A stretch of 23,992 nt of DNA from CAVZLD01 sp964522605. GTDB lineage: Bacteria; Planctomycetota; Planctomycetia; Pirellulales; Pirellulaceae. This document shows, piece by piece, positions 9,100 to 15,199 of the stretch (its first letter is position 1; each line of letters starts with the position of its first letter). The stretch spans positions 1 to 23,992 of the forward strand of contig CAZFWV010000072.1 of NCBI GenBank assembly GCA_964522605.1. Reading direction: 5' to 3'. A model generated the notes under the pieces. It worked only from the letters and a program-made list of their open reading frames with translations. It did not search any database and was not told the origin of the DNA. The translations under genes and the position numbers were made by a program.

Positions 9100-9121
9100 G
9101 AGCGGCCCGTCGAGACCCGGA

Positions 9122-9241
9122 TGGTGGATGCATGCCCGCTTCTGCCGACCTGCGCTGCGTTCGGAAAAGTCACCAGAAGAAGCGGGGGAAGTGAAGTCCC
9201 TGTTGGACGGCCAGGCCGGAGGAGCCGGAGATTGACGAGCA
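9122..9241. repeat. Dispersed intergenic repeat, copy A
   Basis: This roughly 120-nt block aligns end to end with 21923-22044. The longest identical stretch is CCGCTTCTGCCGACCTG; shorter identical blocks are TCGGAAAAGTCA, GTCCCTG, TGGACGGCCAG and GATTGACGAGCA. A few indels shift the reading frame between the copies, which argues against a conserved peptide. It lies in the divergent space between lemA and the MarR gene, starting 23 nt upstream of the candidate lemA -35 box. Possible identities are a degenerate mobile repeat or a conserved upstream regulatory element. Confidence 0.75.
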
Positions 9242-9365
9242 AAGGAGTCTTGATTGGTGCGGTTCCTCCGCCCCTGCGAGTTGTCGGCAGGCTGGCCGCG
9301 TCCTCTTATCCGGAACCTTCAAGCCGCCTCCGCCTCGCGCGTGCGCACGATCCCCGATTCAAAAA

Positions 9366-9402
9366 TTACCACTTGTCTGGTAAATAGTTAACATGTAAAC
9401 TA
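9366..9402 (+). promoter_or_regulatory. Promoter with two palindromic operator candidates, for the MarR-type regulator
   Basis: A good sigma70-type promoter is present: TTGTCT (9373-9378), a 17-nt spacer, and TAAACT (9396-9401). Two inverted repeats cover it. TTACCA-N6-TGGTAA at 9366-9383 overlaps the -35 box, and the 18-nt palindrome TAGTTAACATGTAAACTA at 9385-9402 (16 of 18 positions symmetric) overlaps the -10 box. This layout is expected for an autoregulated MarR dimer, and the next plus-strand gene encodes a MarR protein. It is AT-rich against a GC-rich surrounding. The predicted leader to ATG 9594 is long, about 185 nt. Confidence 0.6.
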
Positions 9403-9593
9403 TGTGAGCGTGACGGGCGGAATGGAACCTCGGGCGGGCGGGTGAGAACGCGCGTCGAGCTCGATCGGCTTGTGGCCCAGCCGCTCTGGGCGATGTTGAA
9501 CTGGAACCGAGCAATTGCGCTGGAGGGGCGTACTTCCGTGTGGGCAAGCGACCCGGCCCGGCGCGAATGAGAACTTCGGGAAAGGTGCGACCG

Positions 9594-10058
9594 ATGAGCC
9601 CCAGCCGATTACAGCAGGAACTGAAAAAACGGCAGCCGTTTGATGTGCCGGAGCAAGAAGCAATTTTGAATATCCTGCGGACCAATGATCAATTTCAAAA
9701 CCAATTTGGACGGCTATTCCGCCAGTTTGGTTTGACAAGTTCGCAATACAACGTGCTTCGTATTCTTCGGGGAGAGAATCGGCCATTGCCCAGCCTGGAG
9801 ATTGCCGATCGCATGATTCAGGTTGTTCCTGCGATCACCGGGTTGATTGACCGACTCGAAAAGCAGCAACTCGTCTGCCGCCAGCGGTCAACCGATGATC
9901 GGCGCGTCGTCTTTGTCGACTTGACAGACAAGGCACGCCGTCTACTTAAGAAAATGGATGAGCCGGTACTTCAACTGCACCGCAAACTGATCGGCCATTT
10001 GAGCCGTCACGAGTTATCGGAATTGAGCCGACTATTGGAGAAGTCACGGTCAACGTAG
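9594..10058 (+). CDS. MarR-family transcriptional regulator
   Basis: This 154-residue winged-helix protein has the MarR order. A dimerisation helix region comes first, then LTSSQYNVLRILRG at about 47-60, a recognition region LEIADRMIQVVPAITGLIDRLEK (68-90), and the wing VCRQRSTDDRRVVFVDLT (94-111) ending in a C-terminal helix pair. MarR dimers usually repress neighbouring detoxification or redox genes until a ligand or oxidation releases them. ATG 9594 was chosen because AAAGG precedes it and the family fold begins soon after; upstream in-frame starts (9540, 9567) lack ribosome sites. The single Cys95 in the wing might be a redox sensor. The FMN reductase downstream is the likely target, and the upstream palindromes suggest autoregulation. 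Confidence 0.93.
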   Translation: MSPSRLQQELKKRQPFDVPEQEAILNILRTNDQFQNQFGRLFRQFGLTSSQYNVLRILRGENRPLPSLEIADRMIQVVPAITGLIDRLEKQQLVCRQRSTDDRRVVFVDLTDKARRLLKKMDEPVLQLHRKLIGHLSRHELSELSRLLEKSRST

Positions 10059-10115
10059 GCCGACTTGTCTCACGTCGGCAAGTCCGGGATGGTTGCCGAC
10101 GTGAGACATGTCGGC
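10059..10115 (+). repeat. 23-bp stem-loop directly after the MarR stop codon
   Basis: The arms 10059-10081 and 10093-10115 are complementary at 22 of 23 positions, with an 11-nt loop. The left arm begins at the first base after the TAG stop codon. The unit GCCGACnTGTCTCACGTCGGC is itself partly palindromic. No T-run follows, so it is not a textbook terminator. It could reduce read-through into the reductase, stabilise the MarR mRNA end, or be a REP-like repeat unit. Confidence 0.75.
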
Positions 10116-10151
10116 CCACGGTTTTGAGGCAGAATTAGGAGTTTCCAACCG

Positions 10152-10733
10152 ATGAAGCGTCCTCGTATCCTGGCGTTCGCCGGAAGTGCACGGAAAGAGT
10201 CCTACAACAAGCGAATCCTGCAAATCGCGGCAGAGGGAGCGGGGCAGGCGGGAGCTGAGGTCACGCTGATCGATCTGCGGGATTATCCCTTACCGATTTT
10301 TGATGAGGACCTGGAGCGAGAAGAAGGGACACCCAAGAACGCAGCTGAGTTGAAGCAACTGTTTCTGGCGCATCAGGGATTACTGATTGCGTCTCCCGAA
10401 TACAACAGCTCAATTACCCCTTTGCTGAAGAACACGATCGACTGGGTGTCTCGGCAGGCGGGCGATGAACCACCCTTGGTGGCTTACAGGGGAAAGGTCG
10501 CAACCTTGCTCAGTGCTTCGCCAGGAGCCTTGGGGGGGCTGCGAGGATTGGTGCACGTCCGGGCGATCCTCAGCAACATCGGCGTGATTGTCTTACCCAA
10601 TCAAGTCGCCGTGCCCCGAGCATTCGAAGCATTTTCGTCCGATACCCAGCTGAAGGATGAGCGACAGCATGAGTCGATCCTTGCCCTGGGGCGTGGATTA
10701 GCTGAGGTTCTGCTCAAACTGCAGGCGGATTGA
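10152..10733 (+). CDS. NAD(P)H-dependent FMN reductase (flavodoxin-like)
   Basis: This 193-residue protein has the FMN_red fold: an N-terminal strand and FMN phosphate loop (ILAFAGSARKESYNKRIL, about 6-23), the SPEYNSSITPLLKNTIDW segment (81-98) that binds the isoalloxazine ring, and an SASPGALGG loop. It belongs with the ChrR/YieF/azoreductase-like soluble reductases, which transfer two electrons from NAD(P)H to quinones, azo dyes, chromate or free flavin. ATG 10152 is preceded by TAGGAG at about 10 nt. It follows the MarR gene by 93 nt, with a strong stem-loop in between, fitting a MarR-controlled quinone or xenobiotic stress response. The exact substrate is unknown. Confidence 0.94.
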   Translation: MKRPRILAFAGSARKESYNKRILQIAAEGAGQAGAEVTLIDLRDYPLPIFDEDLEREEGTPKNAAELKQLFLAHQGLLIASPEYNSSITPLLKNTIDWVSRQAGDEPPLVAYRGKVATLLSASPGALGGLRGLVHVRAILSNIGVIVLPNQVAVPRAFEAFSSDTQLKDERQHESILALGRGLAEVLLKLQAD

Positions 10734-10763
10734 TCCGGCGCCGACTTGCGTAGCGTGAAATCA

Positions 10764-11288
10764 TCAGTGTTCGTGGTTCTGTTCCACCACGTCGAGTTCA
10801 ATCGGCGGTTTGGGCAGCAAATCGCCAATCGTCCGCAGTGTCTTCTCCGTCGGATGAAACAGCTGCACAAGTTCGCTGGTCACATCCACGATTTCGGTTC
10901 CGGGGGAGGCAAAATCGCACTGCCACACGATCACATCAATCTTCATCTTCTCGGCCACTTCCGGTAGTTGGTCTTTGACATGGGCCAGCAAATCATCGAC
11001 GGGGACACGACTAAATCCTTGACGATGCAACTGACGCTGAAGTTTCTGCCCCCATGCTTCTAGTTCGCGGACCCGGTCTGTGTTCCCCGCTTCCTTCGCG
11101 GCGTTGTATTCCTTCATTTTCTCTGCGACAGGATTATATTTTGAGGCGGCAAAAGCGACAGCAATCGCTCGATTGTCGTAAATCCCGACGCGGACGGCTC
11201 GCGCCGCGTCCTGCGCCTGGGCGAGCGAACAGACGAAACCGGTGAGGACCGATGCCCAGATCGGCATAACGGTGCTGGGGCGAAACAT
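10764..11288 (-). CDS. Secreted small protein of unknown function, possibly OmpH/Skp-like
   Basis: This 174-residue protein has a signal peptide (MFRPSTVMPIWASVLTGFVCSLAQA). The mature part starts with VRVGIYDNRAIAVAFAASKYN, continues with a charged helical stretch (EKMKEYNAAKEAGNTDRVRE), and then has a strand-rich part (KMKIDVIVWQCDF and EIVDVTSELVQLF) ending in HEH. The order of strand, charged helix and C-terminal strand recalls Skp/OmpH chaperones, but the resemblance is weak and I do not assign that function. ATG 11288 is supported by AGGAA about 8 nt upstream. It converges on the FMN reductase gene with only 30 nt between stops, so it is not part of that operon. Confidence 0.8.
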   Translation of the reverse strand: MFRPSTVMPIWASVLTGFVCSLAQAQDAARAVRVGIYDNRAIAVAFAASKYNPVAEKMKEYNAAKEAGNTDRVRELEAWGQKLQRQLHRQGFSRVPVDDLLAHVKDQLPEVAEKMKIDVIVWQCDFASPGTEIVDVTSELVQLFHPTEKTLRTIGDLLPKPPIELDVVEQNHEH

Positions 11289-11575
11289 AGTTTTGTTCCT
11301 TTCGAGGGGAGATTGGGTAGGGTTTCTGCATGCTGGGGGCCTTCGGCCGTGTAATCCCGAAGAACAAGAGCCCGTTACCGGCGTCGCCTTTCGATTCGGT
11401 GAACTTGACCAGGAGGATGAAGATTTTTCGCGATCCCGTCTGGCAGGTCGGAAGCCAATCGCCCATGCTAACCGGTAATCTGGAGGGCCCACCGTAGGGG
11501 TCGCCGCGCAGCGACGTGGCGTGCTTGGTTCGATGATTCTGATTCCTTACACACATCGGAGGGAGGGTCGAACAG
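11289..11575. other. Divergent intergenic region
   Basis: This stretch separates the minus-strand secreted protein from the plus-strand PQQ-like gene, so promoters for both should lie here. I found only a small GTCGC-N6-GCGAC hairpin (11500-11515) and no convincing -35/-10 pair. Confidence 0.4.
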
Positions 11576-12802
11576 ATGAAAGCTTCAAGTTGCATCTGGG
11601 TGGTTCTTTTCGGATTGGTTTTTCTGTCGGGACGAAATGAGACTGGTGCCCAGGATTGGCCACAATGGCGTGGTATCAATCGAGATGCGCGGGCGGACGG
11701 ATTCAATGTACCAGCCACCTGGCCAGAGGATCTGACGAAAAAGTGGTCCGTTTCGGTTGGGGAAGGTGTGTCAACGCCTGCTCTCGTAGGCGACAAGCTT
11801 TTTGTGTTTGCACGGCAATCGGACACCGAGATCTTGCGCTGTTTGAATGCGGAGACGGGTGAACCTGTCTGGCAGAATGAATATGCCACAGAAGGGGCCA
11901 CGGGCGCCGCCGCACGTTTCTCCGGACCGCGAAGCTCGCCGACTGTTGCGGAAGGGAAAGTGGTCACGCTTGGCGTCCGCGGCATTCTGTCGTGTGTCGA
12001 CGCAGCCACGGGGGAGACGATCTGGAGGAAGGATGATTTCTCGGGACAATGGCCCCGGTTCTTTACGTCGAGCTCGCCGATGGTTCTCGACGGAGTCTGC
12101 ATCGCCCAACTCGGCGGCCAGGAAGACGGTGTCATCGTCGCCTATGACCTGACAACGGGAGATGAAAAGTGGCGTTCGCCGGGCGAAGGAACGGCGTATG
12201 CCTCCCCGGTCCTGCTGGCGGCAGAAGGGAGCCAATCGATTATTGCACAGACCGACAAGAGCATCGTCAGTATCGACCTATCCGACGGCTCGATCCTGTG
12301 GCAGACGCCCTTTGAGGCGCCGCGACGGGGCTACAACGCGGCGACTCCGATTGTCGATGGTTCGATGGTCATCTATTCCGGGTCCGGGCGGGGCACCAAG
12401 GCAGTGCAACTCGAAAAACAGGAGGGGGAATGGAAGGCCAAAGAGCTCTGGAGCAATGAGACGTCAGTCCAGTTCAATTCGCCCATCCTGAAGGATGGTC
12501 TTGTGTACGGCATCTCGGACGGAGATGCCTTGTTTTGCCTCAACGCACAAAACGGCGAGACCGTTTGGACCACCTCGTTGGCTCGCGGTCGCGGATATGG
12601 ATCCGTCGTTGATGCCGGATCGGTTCTAGTGGCATTAACGCCCAGCAGTGAGTTGCTGGTCTTTGAACCGAGCAACCAGGAATATAAAGAGTTAGCCCGT
12701 TACAAAGTGTCCGATAGCGATACGTACGCCTACCCAGTTCTGGCGGGGAGCAGGATCTACGTGAAGGATCAGGATTCCGTGGCGCTGTGGACAGTGGAGT
12801 GA
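11576..12802 (+). CDS. Secreted PQQ-like beta-propeller repeat protein
   Basis: This 408-residue protein has a signal peptide (SSCIWVVLFGLVFLS) and then the planctomycete-typical opening DWPQWRGINRDA. PQQ/quinoprotein-alcohol-dehydrogenase-like blades follow, recognisable by repeats such as LRCLNAETGEPVWQNEY, LSCVDAATGETIWRKDD, VAYDLTTGDEKWRSPGE, SIDLSDGSILWQTPF and LFCLNAQNGETVWTTSL. The blade signature (D/NxxTGExxW) is clear, but no dehydrogenase catalytic residues or haem motif are visible, so this is more likely a structural or binding propeller like BamB than a true PQQ enzyme. GGAGGG precedes the ATG. It is followed immediately by the GH16 gene, whose ribosome site lies inside its last codons, implying translational coupling. 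Confidence 0.93.
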   Translation: MKASSCIWVVLFGLVFLSGRNETGAQDWPQWRGINRDARADGFNVPATWPEDLTKKWSVSVGEGVSTPALVGDKLFVFARQSDTEILRCLNAETGEPVWQNEYATEGATGAAARFSGPRSSPTVAEGKVVTLGVRGILSCVDAATGETIWRKDDFSGQWPRFFTSSSPMVLDGVCIAQLGGQEDGVIVAYDLTTGDEKWRSPGEGTAYASPVLLAAEGSQSIIAQTDKSIVSIDLSDGSILWQTPFEAPRRGYNAATPIVDGSMVIYSGSGRGTKAVQLEKQEGEWKAKELWSNETSVQFNSPILKDGLVYGISDGDALFCLNAQNGETVWTTSLARGRGYGSVVDAGSVLVALTPSSELLVFEPSNQEYKELARYKVSDSDTYAYPVLAGSRIYVKDQDSVALWTVE

Positions 12803-12805
12803 TTG

Positions 12806-13720
12806 ATGATGAACACGCGACTTCAATGGTTATTCGGTCTGCTCGTGATTGGAACGACCGTCTCTGCCGGTGCAGTGGAGACGGAGTCGGCGGATCCGTG
12901 GGGCGGTCCACTGACCGGGTCCATTCCAGCCATTTCGGCTGCCGCAACGCACCGCGTTCCGTTTTCCCTGACGCTCGGCGTGCTGCAGGCTGCTGAGTCG
13001 ACGGAGTCTGTCGCGCGTCAGTCTCTGCCGGAACCGCCGGCGGGAAAGAGTTGGAAACTGGTGTGGCAGGATGAGTTCGACGGAACCAAGCTCGATGAAA
13101 CCAAATGGGAAATACCCGAAGGGCGACGCCGAGACGGTTGGTGGTCATCCAAAGCGGTTTCTCTCGATGGGACCGGCCATTTGGTGATCAGCACAATTCG
13201 CGAGGATGATCGATACCTCGACGCCTGTGTTCGGACGCGGGGTAAATTCGAACATGCCCATGGATACTACGTCGCGCGCATCAAATTGCAGCGCGATGTG
13301 GGCCACTGGTCGGCATTCTGGCTCTATGGACCCAGCGTCGGAAAGATCGGTGACGAGGGAAGAGATGGCACCGAGATTGACATTATGGAAAAACCGTGGC
13401 TTGACGAGCGCGTGCAGCACGCATTGCACTGGGATGGATATGGACCGGACCATCGATCGGCCGGCAAGGTCTCCAAAGTCGCCGGCGTGATGGAAGGCTT
13501 CCACGAGTTTGCCCTTTGGTGGTCAACGGACGAGTATGTGTTCTATGTGGACGGGCAGGAGACTTGGCGGACCACTGCGGGGGGTGTCTGTCAGGTTCCA
13601 CTCTATATCAAACTGAGTGACGAAATTGGAAAGTGGGGGGGCGACATCTCGCAGGCGCAACTGCCCGATCAATTCCTGGTCGATTACGTCCGCGTCTACG
13701 ACCTGGTCGATTCCCCGTAG
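12806..13720 (+). CDS. Secreted glycoside hydrolase family 16 enzyme
   Basis: This 304-residue protein has an N-terminal signal peptide (MNTRLQWLFGLLVIGTTVSAGA), a roughly 45-residue linker, and a GH16 jelly-roll domain starting at WKLVWQDEFDG. The catalytic motif EIDIME is present, with E190 as nucleophile, D192 as helper and E195 as acid/base (codons from 13373). GH16 enzymes cleave beta-1,3/1,4-glucans, agar, porphyran, carrageenan or related galactans; the sequence alone does not choose among these. The start at ATG 12806 has GGAG 6 nt upstream, inside the end of the preceding PQQ-like gene; the adjacent ATG 12809 is possible. Nearby sulfatases favour a sulfated-polysaccharide role, but that is inference. 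Confidence 0.93.
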   Translation: MMNTRLQWLFGLLVIGTTVSAGAVETESADPWGGPLTGSIPAISAAATHRVPFSLTLGVLQAAESTESVARQSLPEPPAGKSWKLVWQDEFDGTKLDETKWEIPEGRRRDGWWSSKAVSLDGTGHLVISTIREDDRYLDACVRTRGKFEHAHGYYVARIKLQRDVGHWSAFWLYGPSVGKIGDEGRDGTEIDIMEKPWLDERVQHALHWDGYGPDHRSAGKVSKVAGVMEGFHEFALWWSTDEYVFYVDGQETWRTTAGGVCQVPLYIKLSDEIGKWGGDISQAQLPDQFLVDYVRVYDLVDSP

Positions 13721-13792
13721 CGAGAAGGGCTTCATCTCATTTACCGCTGCCGCGTCCACACGCCAGTGCTTTGTCACAGCTTAGGATCGGGT

Positions 13793-14127
13793 TACGACGG
13801 ACTGGAAGTCCGGTACGTGTTTAGCCTGCATGTACTGGGCTGGAAATATGCGCTACACCCAACCCCGAAGGGGTGGCCCGATGACAGCCCAGGGTGGAAA
13901 TCTGTGCTACACCCAACCCCGAAGGGGTGGCCCGATGACAGCCCAGGGTGCAACCCTGGGTCCTCGGGCCCAACGGGATTGCCATTCCAAGCCCCAACGG
14001 GGCGATCCCACCCGGATCCGCCGTATTTGGGGCCACCCCTTCGGGGTTGGGTGTACGCACGATCTTGCGCGGTACGCGAGATCTTCTCACAGTGCGAGCA
14101 GGCTAAACAGGTACGAAGTCCGTCGTA
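13793..14127. repeat. Composite inverted-repeat element
   Basis: The outer arms share TACGACGGACT and GTTTAGCCTGC: left arm 13793-13829 (plus sense), right arm 14098-14127 (minus sense). Each arm also contains its own small palindrome, for example GTACGA-AGTCCG-TCGTAC on the right. Inside are the 54-bp tandem repeat and an inverted core copy. The symmetric nesting looks like a non-autonomous mobile or REP-type cluster. No target-site duplication was identified. Confidence 0.65.
13838..13945. repeat. Tandem 54-bp repeat, two copies
   Basis: Copies 13838-13891 and 13892-13945 match at 51 of 54 positions. Each contains the palindromic core ACCCCGAAGGGGT. A perfect 25-nt inverted match of the core (13854-13878 and 13908-13932) is found at 14031-14055, so transcripts could form a long stem. 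A diverged third unit (GCCCCAACGGGGC) follows at about 13990. Confidence 0.85.
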
Positions 14128-14169
14128 CCTGTGCTACTCGACCCTAATTCTCAGCTGCGGCAAGGGACA

Positions 14170-14215
14170 AGGCTTTGTCTCAAGAGTCACGGCCTACAGT
14201 CTTGAGTCAGAGCCT
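14170..14215. repeat. 16-bp stem-loop upstream of the PEP-CTERM gene
   Basis: The arms 14170-14185 and 14200-14215 pair at 14 of 16 positions around a 14-nt loop. No T-run follows. It could be a REP-like unit belonging to the adjacent repeat island or an mRNA structure; it is too far (about 220 nt) from the next ATG to control translation directly. Confidence 0.5.
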
Positions 14216-14433
14216 AGGTCATGAGGCGGCGCGGAGCGGCAATTTCTTGGAAAAAGGGACTTGTCGCGCGTCGCTTGTTTGGTACCGTGGTCAAGCCGTT
14301 GGACGCAGGTTTGCGGATGGACGGTCCGGCAATCTTCGTTCCGTACGATGCTGCAGAACCAAGGCGCCCCCCAGGCTCCCTTTTGGGAAGGGTCTCGGCT
14401 TTCTTCCGACTCCTCTTGCGACAAGGAGCGGCA

Positions 14434-15180
14434 ATGATGCAACTTCGACGACCAAAGTCGCTGGCAACGATCCTGGCAGGAACGGTCCTGCTCGCGACTT
14501 TCTCTTGGATCCCCTGCGCCGCGGGCGGCACGTTCTTTGACGATTTTGAATCGTATTCGCCGGGAAGCAACCTGCATGGACAGGGCGGTTGGAAAGGGTG
14601 GGACAATGACCCACTTGTCGGGGCTCCAGCTAGTGATGCATTCGCATTCAGCGGGAATCATTCACTGGAGATTGCGGGGGACGCAGATCTGGTTCATGAG
14701 TTGAACGCGTCTGGTGGCCAATGGACGTTCACAACTCAGCAGTATTTACCGATCGACTCGACCGGAACATCGTGGCTGATTTTTCTGAATCGGTATCTCG
14801 ATCAAGAGACGGAAGATCCCAGTTATTGGTCAGCGCAGCTCGTGTTCGACCTGGATCTGGGGGTTGTCTATGGCGCCGATTTCGAAACAGAAATTCCCCT
14901 CGTGCGGGATCGTTGGACCGAGGTGCGCGTTGAAGTGGATCTCGATTCGAATACGCATACCTCTTACTACAATGACACCGTTGTGGCATCGGGAGCGTGG
15001 TATGGTGCCGATGCCGCGATCGCGGCAGTTGACTTCTACGCTGAGGGTGCTTCGTCGGTCTATTATGATGACGTGAGATTGGTTCCCGAACCGGCCGGGA
15101 TCCGTATTCTGTTGGCCAGTGGAGTGTCTCTGCTGTGGTGTCGACGAAGGACCCGATCGTCTGAGCGACCGCGGTCATAG
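14434..15180 (+). CDS. PEP-CTERM-anchored secreted protein, probable beta-sandwich
   Basis: This 248-residue protein has a signal peptide (SLATILAGTVLLATFSWIPCAAGG) and a body beginning FFDDFESYSPGSNLHGQGGW, which looks like a concanavalin-like jelly roll. The C-terminal sorting signal is VPEP (217-220), then a hydrophobic stretch (ILLASGVSLLW) and an RRR cluster, the layout recognised by exosortase. It would be exported, processed at the PEP motif and retained at or beyond the outer surface. ATG 14434 was chosen because AAGGAG lies 5 nt upstream; an adjacent ATG at 14437 is equivalent. It ends 19 nt from the convergent sulfatase. The ligand is unknown; a carbohydrate is plausible given the fold, but not shown. 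Confidence 0.87.
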   Translation: MMQLRRPKSLATILAGTVLLATFSWIPCAAGGTFFDDFESYSPGSNLHGQGGWKGWDNDPLVGAPASDAFAFSGNHSLEIAGDADLVHELNASGGQWTFTTQQYLPIDSTGTSWLIFLNRYLDQETEDPSYWSAQLVFDLDLGVVYGADFETEIPLVRDRWTEVRVEVDLDSNTHTSYYNDTVVASGAWYGADAAIAAVDFYAEGASSVYYDDVRLVPEPAGIRILLASGVSLLWCRRRTRSSERPRS

Positions 15181-15199
15181 GCCGAGAGTTGGGCCTGTG

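Larger units (their letters stand above)
9022..9593. other. Intergenic region between lemA and the MarR gene
   Basis: No convincing coding sequence was found in these 572 nt. It holds the lemA promoter candidate, dispersed repeat copy A, and the MarR promoter with its two palindromes. The stretch 9403-9593 would be the untranslated leader of the MarR gene if that promoter is used, and I see no other clear structure in it. Confidence 0.6.
13721..14433. other. Repeat-rich intergenic island
   Basis: No credible gene lies in these 713 nt. The region holds an outer inverted repeat (13793-13829 against 14098-14127), a 54-bp tandem duplication (13838-13945), an inverted third copy of the tandem core (14031-14055), a separate hairpin (14170-14215), and the leader of the PEP-CTERM gene. 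Reading frames through it translate the repeats into low-information proline/glycine-rich strings in several frames at once, the mark of non-coding repeat DNA. Confidence 0.7.

Noticed and set aside
9027..9242. Minus-strand small protein encoded by repeat copy A
   Set aside because: The equivalent frame in copy B is shifted by indels, so no peptide is conserved between the copies, and it overlaps the lemA promoter region.
10059..10115. Classical Rho-independent terminator after the MarR gene
   Set aside because: The stem is strong but no T-run follows it, so I list it only as a stem-loop or repeat.
11134..12135. Minus-strand open frame of 333 codons
   Set aside because: It overlaps a secreted protein gene, an intergenic region and the PQQ-like gene, with no motif; composition is typical of an antisense frame.
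13766..14224. Proline/glycine-rich small proteins in the repeat island
   Set aside because: Several frames on both strands give similar strings because they translate the 54-bp repeat and its inverted copy. No ribosome site or conserved start supports any of them.
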